Part shown: in pieces, positions 1-4,948 of the stretch
How positions within the stretch are numbered: position 1 is the first letter of the stretch
Layout: every line of letters starts with the position of its first letter
Source: Thermoplasmata archaeon
GTDB taxonomy: Archaea; Thermoplasmatota; Thermoplasmata; Lutacidiplasmatales; UBA184
Reading direction: 5' to 3'
NCBI GenBank assembly: GCA_030039825.1
Contig: JASHUV010000114.1
Coordinates: 1-8,039, forward strand
DNA length: 8,039 nucleotides
The notes under the pieces: model-generated
Told to the model about the DNA's origin: nothing
Seen by the model: only the letters and a program-made list of their open reading frames with translations
Database searches by the model: none
Translations under genes and position numbers: made by a program

Positions 1-278
1 GCCCCCGCGAACTGTCCGGCGAGATAGGGTGACACCTCCCGCCAGGCGATCCGACCGCTGGCGGCGAGCGCCAGCGTGACGGCCGGATTGAGGTGCGCCC
101 CCGACACCCGGACGAACAGCCGGATCGGGACCAGCGCGGCCACGAACCACGCCGCCGCGAGCTCCCCTTGGGGGACGCCTCCGACCCGAGCGGCCGCGAC
201 GATGGACCCCGTGCCGATGCCCACGAGCAAAGCGGTCCCGACGAGCTCCGCCGCGACCCGGGTGACGCTGTCCCTCAC
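1..278 (-). CDS. MIP-family channel (aquaporin/aquaglyceroporin), partial, C-terminal part beyond window
   Basis: Membrane channel of the major intrinsic protein family; only the first 92 residues are in the window. I see a first hydrophobic helix with AELVGTALLV (residues 10-19), a second around residues 39-58, and the half-helix loop SGAHLNPAVTLALAASGRI with the first NPA box at residues 64-66. Trp44 lies 15 residues before the Ser of SGAH, the position of Trp48 in E. coli GlpF (Phe in classical water channels), which hints at a glycerol- or solute-type pore. The second NPA and the selectivity-filter Arg are not visible. The GTG start at 278-276 overlaps the TGA of arsC (277-275), a GTGA junction implying co-transcription and translational coupling. 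Beside an arsenate reductase, a role in letting As(OH)3 leave the cell, as proposed for AqpS of Sinorhizobium meliloti, is plausible but inferred. Confidence 0.88.
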   Translation of the reverse strand, partial: MRDSVTRVAAELVGTALLVGIGTGSIVAAARVGGVPQGELAAAWFVAALVPIRLFVRVSGAHLNPAVTLALAASGRIAWREVSPYLAGQFAG

Positions 279-721
279 GGGGCCGGCGACCCCGGCCGGG
301 CCGCGCGGCGATCGCGGAGCAGGAGCTCGGTCCGGAGCCTCCGAACGTGGTCGCGGATCGTATCACGGACCCGGCGCGCGCCGGCGTCGTCGAGACGCGC
401 CGGGTCCGGTAGGGCCCAGTCGGTCATCTCCAGGGTCCTGAGGTTCGCCGGGCAGCCCGCGTCGTCGAGGCAGCCCATGGTGATCCGGACCGTCGCGCGC
501 TCGATCATCTCCGCGGTCGCGATCCGCGGGGCGTGGCCCGGCAGGTCGAGGCCGATCTCCTCCAGCAGCCGGCGGGTCCTCGGGTGGGGCTCCCCCGCGG
601 GCCGGGTCCCCCCCGACGTCGCCCGCCACCCCGGCGGCGGCTCCGCGTTGAAGATCGCCTCGGCCATCAAGGACCGCCCGGCGTTCTCGACGCACACGAA
701 CAGGACGGTGCGGTCGGGCAT
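275..721 (-). CDS. arsC: Thioredoxin-coupled arsenate reductase, low-molecular-weight phosphatase fold
   Basis: 148-residue protein of the LMW-phosphatase-related ArsC family, which reduces arsenate to arsenite in the cytoplasm through a cysteine relay finally reduced by thioredoxin. The P-loop is VLFVCVENAGRS: nucleophile Cys10, Asn13 and Arg16 (C-X5-R). The relay cysteines are Cys84 and Cys90 in TMGCLDDAGCPANL, and the DW.LPDP motif supplies Asp106. Positions are almost those of S. aureus pI258 ArsC (Cys10, Arg16, Cys82, Cys89, Asp105). Having all three cysteines favours arsenate reductase over plain tyrosine phosphatase. I chose ATG 721 because it gives the family-standard N-terminus; an in-frame GTG at 811 would add 30 Arg/Pro-rich residues and sit inside the palindrome. 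The gene is divergent from hxlR and coupled downstream to the MIP channel. Confidence 0.9.
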   Translation of the reverse strand: MPDRTVLFVCVENAGRSLMAEAIFNAEPPPGWRATSGGTRPAGEPHPRTRRLLEEIGLDLPGHAPRIATAEMIERATVRITMGCLDDAGCPANLRTLEMTDWALPDPARLDDAGARRVRDTIRDHVRRLRTELLLRDRRAARPGSPAP

Positions 722-795
722 CAGGGGGTCGGGTCGCAGCCGCCGGGCGGGCCGCCCTCGGGGCCGCACGGACCCGGGCCGCGGTTCTCGGGCAT
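721..795 (-). CDS. Possible 24-residue leader peptide upstream of arsC
   Basis: A small ORF in the arsC 5' region, in a different frame from arsC. It starts with ATG at 795-793 and its TGA (723-721) overlaps the arsC ATG by one base (TGATG), a layout that allows re-initiation. The predicted peptide is rich in Gly and Pro with two cysteines, Cys10 and Cys20, and ends GGCDPTP. Its ATG lies 24 bases downstream of a TATA-like stretch within the palindrome, so it could be the first codon of a leaderless mRNA. No homology can be judged at this length, and random short ORFs are common in 70% GC DNA. It may instead be untranslated leader. Confidence 0.33.
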   Translation of the reverse strand: MPENRGPGPCGPEGGPPGGCDPTP

Positions 796-808
796 GGGTC
801 ACTTCGAC

Positions 809-827
809 CACTTCAATATCTGAAGTG
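809..827. promoter_or_regulatory. Perfect palindromic operator candidate between arsC and hxlR
   Basis: CACTTCA-ATATC-TGAAGTG is a perfect 7-base inverted repeat with a 5-base spacer. A further direct half-site, CACTTCG, lies at 800-806, nine bases before the left arm. The site is in the only AT-rich part of the divergent gap. It abuts the TATA-like CTGATAAG of hxlR and overlaps the TATA-like sequence of the arsC direction. HxlR proteins are dimeric winged helix-turn-helix regulators that bind such inverted repeats and often control their own gene, so binding by the adjacent HxlR protein is the natural inference. A bound dimer here should block both promoters. Confidence 0.65.
819..826 (-). 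promoter_or_regulatory. Weak TATA-like element for the arsC transcript
   Basis: On the minus strand ACTTCAGA occupies -31 to -24 relative to the ATG at 795. It shares the TTCA core with the CTTTCAAG box found at exactly that offset before aspA. The 78 bases between here and arsC hold no AT-rich alternative. The element lies within the right arm of the palindrome. Confidence 0.35.
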
Positions 828-835
828 CTGATAAG
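828..835 (+). promoter_or_regulatory. TATA-like element of hxlR
   Basis: CTGATAAG lies 29 bases before GTG 857 and 32 before GTG 860, the spacing expected for a leaderless archaeal transcript. It directly follows the palindrome, so repressor binding would cover the upstream TFB-recognition region. No Shine-Dalgarno sequence precedes the gene, consistent with leaderless translation. Confidence 0.5.
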
Positions 836-856
836 TCGCCGCTACGTACCTGCGTA

Positions 857-1183
857 GTGGTGCGTTGCGGCGAGGGGCCCCTTGAGTGCCCCTGCCCGCC
901 GATCGGGCTCATCGACGTCGTCGGCAAGAAGTGGGCCGTCTGCGTCGTCTCGCTCCTGGGTCGGTACGGGACCGTCCGGTTCGGTCCGATCCAGACCTGC
1001 CTCGCCGGCGTGAGCCCGGCGACCCTGACGACGACGCTGCGCGCTCTCGAGCGGGCGCGCTTGATCCACCGGACGGAGGTCGAGGGACCTCGCGGACCCA
1101 CGAGGGCCTATGCGCTCACCGCCACCGGCCACGCCCTCTACGAGCGACTTCTCCCTCTCGCGGATTGGCTCCGCGTCCAGTAG
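857..1183 (+). CDS. HxlR-family winged helix-turn-helix regulator
   Basis: 108-residue transcription regulator of the HxlR family (MarR-like winged helix-turn-helix, dimeric). The family opening CP...LIDVVGKKWAV is at residues 13-28, the recognition-helix region VSPATLTTTLRALERARLIHR is at about 52-72, and the wing RGPTRAYALTATGHAL follows. Cysteines sit at 4, 11, 13, 29 and 48. Cys13 matches the conserved N-terminal cysteine used for redox sensing in Bacillus HypR and YodB relatives; Cys4 and Cys11 add a Cys-X6-Cys-X-Cys cluster that could bind a thiophilic ligand such as arsenite. The start is GTG 857 or the adjacent GTG 860. It faces arsC divergently across a palindrome, so autoregulation and control of arsC are likely (inference). 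menG follows 56 bases later, so a quinone or electrophile signal is the main alternative. Confidence 0.87.
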   Translation: MVRCGEGPLECPCPPIGLIDVVGKKWAVCVVSLLGRYGTVRFGPIQTCLAGVSPATLTTTLRALERARLIHRTEVEGPRGPTRAYALTATGHALYERLLPLADWLRVQ

Positions 1184-1221
1184 ACGCGGTCGGACCGGCG
1201 TCCACAGGAGCCATTACCGAA

Positions 1222-1228
1222 GGAGGTG
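1222..1228 (+). promoter_or_regulatory. Strong Shine-Dalgarno sequence of the menG-type gene
   Basis: GGAGGTG ends 11 bases before ATG 1240 and matches the archaeal 16S rRNA 3' end. It is the clearest ribosome binding site in the window and fixes the start. Its presence, unlike the genes with promoter boxes near -28, suggests that this gene is translated from a leadered mRNA, perhaps one starting at hxlR. Confidence 0.8.
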
Positions 1229-1239
1229 CTCGCCGAGCG

Positions 1240-2031
1240 ATGACGGCGGTGGCCGGCCGCCGGGCCCCCGACGGGTCGCCGTACCCCGACCGCGCGTCGC
1301 CGGAGTTCGCCCGAGAGGTCCGCGCGATGTTCACCCACATCGCGAACGGGTACGGGCCGTTCGATCATGTGGCGTCGCTCGGGAACGACGTCGTTTGGCG
1401 GCCGAGGGCGTTCTGGACGCTCGACCGGTACCGGCGGGGCCGCGGCGCGCCCCGGACCGTCCTCGATGTCGGGTGCGGTCCGGGGGATCTCGCCCGGCTC
1501 GCCGCCCGGAGGTACCCGGGGAGCCGTGTGGTCGGGATCGATCCGACGCGCGCGATGCTCCGCCGGGCGGCCCGCTCCGCGCCCGGGACCGGGCGGGCCT
1601 CCCTCGCCTGGGCCGAGGCGACCGCGGAGCACCTCCCGTTCCCGGACGGGCGATTCGATCTCGTGATGTCGGCGTTCGTCTTCCGGAACCTCCCCCATCT
1701 CGCCGCGACGCTCACCGAGCTAAGGAGGGTGACCGCGCCCGGCGGCTCGCTCCTCACCCTCGAGATCACCGAACCCCGCTCTCCGAGGTTCCGGGCGCTG
1801 TTCCACGCCTACTTCGACCACTTCGTTCCGTGGCTCGGGGCCGCCGTCGGGTCGGCCGGTCCGTACCGCTACCTGCCCGAGTCGCTGAGGAGCCTCCCGG
1901 GACCGGCGGCGATGAGCGCGCTCATGACCGGGGCGGGGTTCGCCCGGGTCGAGACCCACCCGCAGTCGCTCGGGATCGTGACGACCTACCTTGCGGAACG
2001 GCCCGACGATCCCCGGTCGCCGGGGCCCTAG
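1240..2031 (+). CDS. UbiE/MenG-type SAM-dependent C-methyltransferase (probable demethylmenaquinone methyltransferase)
   Basis: 263-residue class I SAM methyltransferase of the UbiE/COQ5 family, which methylates the ring of demethylmenaquinone or a related quinone at the membrane. The N-terminal MFTHIANGYGPFDHVASLG (30-48) resembles the family's MF..IA..Y.....SLG segment. SAM motif I is VLDVGCGPG (74-82), the acidic end of strand 2 is GID (99-101), LPFPDGRFDLVMSAFVFRNL (132-151) is the UbiE-type motif, and RVTAPGGSLLTLEIT matches the second family signature. PYRYLPESLRSLP (208-220) followed by AGF is typical of MenG. The only cysteine is in motif I, which argues against an arsenite methyltransferase despite the nearby arsC. 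Menaquinones occur in Thermoplasmata, so the role fits. The gene lies 56 bases after hxlR and 46 before the aminotransferase. Confidence 0.82.
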   Translation: MTAVAGRRAPDGSPYPDRASPEFAREVRAMFTHIANGYGPFDHVASLGNDVVWRPRAFWTLDRYRRGRGAPRTVLDVGCGPGDLARLAARRYPGSRVVGIDPTRAMLRRAARSAPGTGRASLAWAEATAEHLPFPDGRFDLVMSAFVFRNLPHLAATLTELRRVTAPGGSLLTLEITEPRSPRFRALFHAYFDHFVPWLGAAVGSAGPYRYLPESLRSLPGPAAMSALMTGAGFARVETHPQSLGIVTTYLAERPDDPRSPGP

Positions 2032-2043
2032 CGGGCGGCGAAC

Positions 2044-2051
2044 CGTTATGG
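2044..2051 (+). promoter_or_regulatory. Possible TATA-like element before the aminotransferase
   Basis: CGTTATGG is the only AT-containing stretch in the 46-base gap and sits at -34 to -27 from ATG 2078. It resembles CGTTTTGG before the DUF1614 gene. The offset is a few bases longer than at the other promoters here, so it may give a very short leader or be chance. Confidence 0.3.
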
Positions 2052-2077
2052 GACCCGGGGGGAACGGCGGCCCGGCC

Positions 2078-3205
2078 ATGTCCGAGCCGCCCTTCGACGC
2101 CTTCCGCTACGCGCACGCCCACCGGAACGAGGTGGTCTGGATGAGCCAGAACACGAACCATCTCGTCCCTCCCGAGATCGCCACGAACGCGGTCGAGGCC
2201 GCGCTCCGCGAACGTCGGTACGAGGGGTACCCGTACGCCCAGGGCCTGCCCGAGCTCTCCGACCTCGTCCGCGCCGACCTTCGGATGCCGGCCGACTCGT
2301 CGGTCGTGGTCTCGGCCGGCGGGACCGAGGCGCTCTACATGCTGACGCGCGCCCTCCTCGCGCCCGGCGATGAGGTCGTCGCCTCGGACCCGAGCTACCT
2401 CATCATCCACCGCTTCATCGAGCTCTCGGGCGCGCGCACCCGCAACCTCGACATCTACGCCCCGCCCTACCGCCTCACGGCCGAGCGCGTCCAGGAGGCC
2501 GTCGGGCCGAAGACCCGGATGATCCTGCTGATCGATCCGCTGAACCCCCTCGGATCCGGCTACCCGCCGGAGGAGGTCCGGGCGATCGCGGAGATCGCCC
2601 ACGACCGGGGCCTCTGGCTCGTCAACGACGTGACGTACCGCGACTTCGCCGACCGGCCGACCCTCGCCTACCCGTTCGCCCCCGATCGGACGCTCACCGT
2701 CTGGTCGGTCTCCAAGAACTGTGGCCTCGCCGGGATGCGGCTGGGCGGCCTCGCCGGGCGACCGGACGTCATCGGCCCGGTCGCCCGATTCAACACGAAC
2801 GACCTCGGGGTCAACATCCTCGCCCAGGTCGCCGCCGTGGCCGCGCTCCGCTCGAAGTCGACGTGGTTCCCGACCGTGCGGGCGACGAGCCGCGCGAACC
2901 AGGAGCGCATCCGGGATGTCGTCGCCTCGGTCCCGGGCGCCCAGCTCCCGGTGATGCCGTCCCAGGCGAACATGTTCGCGATCGACATCGCCGGGACGGG
3001 GATCGCCCCGGAGGCGCTGCAGAAGGAGCTCCTTCTCCGGGACGGGGTCTTCCTCCGCGCCGGCAACTACCTCTCGCCGAAGTTCGGCGGCCGGTTCATC
3101 CGCGCCTCCTTCTCGAACCCACCGGAGGACATCGCGAAGTTCGCCGCGGCGTTCCCCCGGGCGGTCGGCGCCCTCCGTCCGTCGGCCGCCGCGCCCCTCC
3201 CGTGA
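2078..3205 (+). CDS. Fold-type I PLP-dependent aminotransferase (class I/II), substrate unknown
   Basis: 375-residue aminotransferase of the AspAT superfamily, presumably moving an amino group between an amino acid and a 2-oxo acid in the cytoplasm. The glycine-rich phosphate-contact segment is SAGGTEALY (79-87), DPLNPLG (153-159) stands for the usual N-P-[TL]-G, NDVTYRDF (183-190) gives the cofactor-contacting Asp184 and Tyr187, SVSKNCGLAGMRLG (210-223) carries Schiff-base Lys213, and FIRASF carries Arg342 for the substrate carboxylate. Length and motif spacing are normal, so it should be active. Alternative ATG codons lie at 2048 (and a TTG-type extension further up), but they add Gly/Pro-rich sequence, so 2078 is preferred. 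Its TGA overlaps the GTG of the DNA methyltransferase (GTGA). HisC-like, aspartate or aromatic specificity cannot be told from sequence alone. Confidence 0.85.
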   Translation: MSEPPFDAFRYAHAHRNEVVWMSQNTNHLVPPEIATNAVEAALRERRYEGYPYAQGLPELSDLVRADLRMPADSSVVVSAGGTEALYMLTRALLAPGDEVVASDPSYLIIHRFIELSGARTRNLDIYAPPYRLTAERVQEAVGPKTRMILLIDPLNPLGSGYPPEEVRAIAEIAHDRGLWLVNDVTYRDFADRPTLAYPFAPDRTLTVWSVSKNCGLAGMRLGGLAGRPDVIGPVARFNTNDLGVNILAQVAAVAALRSKSTWFPTVRATSRANQERIRDVVASVPGAQLPVMPSQANMFAIDIAGTGIAPEALQKELLLRDGVFLRAGNYLSPKFGGRFIRASFSNPPEDIAKFAAAFPRAVGALRPSAAAPLP

Positions 3206-4098
3206 GGACCGCGCGCGGGGGACCGGGCCGGCTCCCCTCGCCGGGGGCCCCGGCGCCCCTCGACGACGGTCTGAGGATCGTCGAGGGCGATTTCCTCTCG
3301 ACGGACTCGATCCCGGTCGGGTCGGTCGACCTCGTGGTCACCTCCCCGCCGTACAACGTCGACGTCCGGTACGGCGGCTACCACGACGACCTGCCGTACG
3401 AGGAGTACCTGCGGTTCAGCGGCGCGTGGCTCGCAAAGGCCCTCGCCCTCGCGCGTCCGAAGGGCCGGCTCTGCCTCAACGTGCCCCTCGACAAGAACAA
3501 GGGAGGTCAGCAGGCCGTCGCCGCGGACCTCACGACGATCGCGAAGAACGCCGGATGGCGCTACCAGTCCACGATCATCTGGAACGAGCAGAACATCTCC
3601 CGGCGGACCGCGTGGGGCTCCTGGATGAGCGCCTCGGCGCCGTTCGTCATCGCGCCGGTCGAGGTCGTCCTGGTCCTCTGCAAGGACGGTTGGGCGCGCC
3701 GGGAGCCCGGCCGACTCTCCGACATCACTCGCGAGGAGTTCCTCGCGTGGACGAACGCCGTCTGGACGTTCGGCGGGGAACGCGCGACGCGGATCGGGCA
3801 CCCCGCGCCGTACCCGGTCGAGCTCCCCCGCCGGTTGCTCAAGCTCTTCAGCTACGTCGGGGACACCGTCCTTGATCCGTTCCTCGGAAGCGGGACGACC
3901 CTCGTCGCCTGCCGGGAGACCGGCCGCCGCGGGATCGGCGTGGAGATCGATCCCGCCTACTGCGAGCTCGCGGCCCGCCGGGTTCGCGAGGCCCCCGCTC
4001 CGACGCCGCCCGGAGCCGGCGCCGGGGCGCCTCGCCCGGGACGGGCGCGCCCGACCTCCGACGGGCTCACGGGACGTCCCCCGGGGCGCTCCCCGTAG
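3202..4098 (+). CDS. Beta-type DNA methyltransferase, probably N4-cytosine, without visible restriction partner
   Basis: 298-residue site-specific DNA methyltransferase transferring methyl from SAM to an exocyclic amino group. Motif order marks the beta class: catalytic motif IV TSPPYNVD (47-54) comes first, then a central region with TAWGSW (136-141) and EVVLVLCKDGW (154-164) likely including target recognition, then motif X/I in HPAPYPVELPRRLLKLFSYV and DTVLDPFLGSGTT (221-233). Ser-Pro-Pro-Tyr rather than Asp-Pro-Pro-Tyr favours N4-cytosine, although N6-adenine is possible. GTG 3202 is the only plausible start: it overlaps the aminotransferase TGA as GTGA, and no other start codon occurs before residue 25. 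The last 35 residues are Pro/Gly/Arg-rich and the final codons overlap taw2 on the other strand. No endonuclease is adjacent, so it is probably solitary or regulatory. The target sequence cannot be read from this. Confidence 0.87.
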   Translation: MRTARGGPGRLPSPGAPAPLDDGLRIVEGDFLSTDSIPVGSVDLVVTSPPYNVDVRYGGYHDDLPYEEYLRFSGAWLAKALALARPKGRLCLNVPLDKNKGGQQAVAADLTTIAKNAGWRYQSTIIWNEQNISRRTAWGSWMSASAPFVIAPVEVVLVLCKDGWARREPGRLSDITREEFLAWTNAVWTFGGERATRIGHPAPYPVELPRRLLKLFSYVGDTVLDPFLGSGTTLVACRETGRRGIGVEIDPAYCELAARRVREAPAPTPPGAGAGAPRPGRARPTSDGLTGRPPGRSP

Positions 4099-4948
4099 GC
4101 GGCCGAACGCGCGCGTCGACGACGACGTGCTCCCGTCCGGGACCGTAGGCCTTCACCCGACGCGCCCCGATCGCATCGACCGTCGCCCCCGCGCGGCGGA
4201 GCGCATCGCGCACGACCTCCCCACCGCTCACCGCGCCGCGGCACGCGTCGACGACGAGGTGGACGTGCAGCGTCCCCCCGGTCGTGCGGAGGAGCGGGAG
4301 CGCCCGGGCGACCCACGGCCGAGAGGAGGGAAGGTAGCCGAGGACGACGCGATCGGCGTCCCCCTCGGGGATCCGGACCGAGCGGTTGTCGCCGAGCCGG
4401 GCGTCGACCCGTCCGGCGACCCCGGCGCGGCGGAGGTTCTCCTCGAGGTAGCGGAACGACTCGGGGTTCTTCTCGACGGCGACGGCGTGCGCCGCCCCGC
4501 CCGTGATGAGCGCCGGGAGCGTGAAGTACCCGATGCCCGCGAAGAGATCGACGATCCGTTCACCGGGCCGGACGAGGAGGCCGAACCGGTGGCGCTCCTC
4601 CCGGTTGCCCCGCGCGAAGAGGATCCGCGCGGCGTCGAACCGGAACCGGATCCCGTGCTCGAGCACGGTGGTCTCGGTGGGTCCGTCGTCGAGGCGCTCG
4701 ACGGCGGGACGGCGCCATTCGCCCGCGACCGGTCCCGTGCGACGCAGGACGGCGGCGACCCCGAGGACCTCCCGATACGCCCGGGCGATCGTCGGGAACG
4801 CGGGGCGCGCGCCTTCGGGGAGCACGACCAGGAGGACCGACCCGAGGCGTTGGTAGCGGTCGGGCAGCTCCCGGGCGATCGCCGCGCCGTGCTCGCGGGC
4901 GACGGCGGTGCGGACCCGCTCGACCGGACCGGGGCGGCGGGCCGTCAC
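4067..4948 (-). CDS. taw2: Taw2-type tRNA wyosine aminocarboxypropyltransferase (Trm5/TYW2 family)
   Basis: 293-residue member of the archaeal Trm5/TYW2 group, acting on G37-derived wyosine in tRNA-Phe. Taw2 moves the aminocarboxypropyl group of SAM onto 4-demethylwyosine. I see RYQRLGSVLLVVLP (31-44), ILFARGNREERHRFG (109-123), SAM motif I DLFAGIGYFTLP (134-145), EKNPESFRYLEENL (159-172), LGYLPSS (203-209) and the C-terminal VKAYGPGREHVVVDARV (265-281). The LGYLPSS stretch replaces the N-L-P catalytic motif of Trm5 m1G37 methyltransferases and resembles TYW2/Taw2, so acp transfer is favoured. The GTG start (4948-4946) overlaps the trmB-type stop as GTGA, giving a coupled pair. The 3' end overlaps the convergent DNA methyltransferase by 32 bases. 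The N-terminus is somewhat short, lacking the extra domain of full Trm5. Confidence 0.82.
   Translation of the reverse strand: MTARRPGPVERVRTAVAREHGAAIARELPDRYQRLGSVLLVVLPEGARPAFPTIARAYREVLGVAAVLRRTGPVAGEWRRPAVERLDDGPTETTVLEHGIRFRFDAARILFARGNREERHRFGLLVRPGERIVDLFAGIGYFTLPALITGGAAHAVAVEKNPESFRYLEENLRRAGVAGRVDARLGDNRSVRIPEGDADRVVLGYLPSSRPWVARALPLLRTTGGTLHVHLVVDACRGAVSGGEVVRDALRRAGATVDAIGARRVKAYGPGREHVVVDARVRPPTGSAPGDVP

Noticed and set aside
722..811. 30-residue N-terminal extension of ArsC from GTG 811
   Set aside because: It would begin inside the palindrome and adds Arg/Pro-rich sequence before a perfectly family-like start at ATG 721 (nucleophile at Cys10 as in S. aureus ArsC).
93..857. 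Plus-strand open frame of 254 codons opposite arsC and the MIP gene
   Set aside because: Its translation is Arg/Ser/Pro-rich without family features, while the minus strand carries intact catalytic motifs of ArsC and the NPA box.
1811..1824. Second copy of ACTTCGACCACTTC (also at 801-814), possible intragenic operator
   Set aside because: The copy encodes YFDHF in the methyltransferase and lacks the right arm TGAAGTG. One chance 14-base repeat is unremarkable in a window of this size.
1240..2031. Arsenite methyltransferase (ArsM) because it lies near arsC
   Set aside because: Its only cysteine is in SAM motif I, whereas ArsM needs several arsenite-binding cysteines. The YLPES and MFTHIANGYG segments are of UbiE/MenG type.
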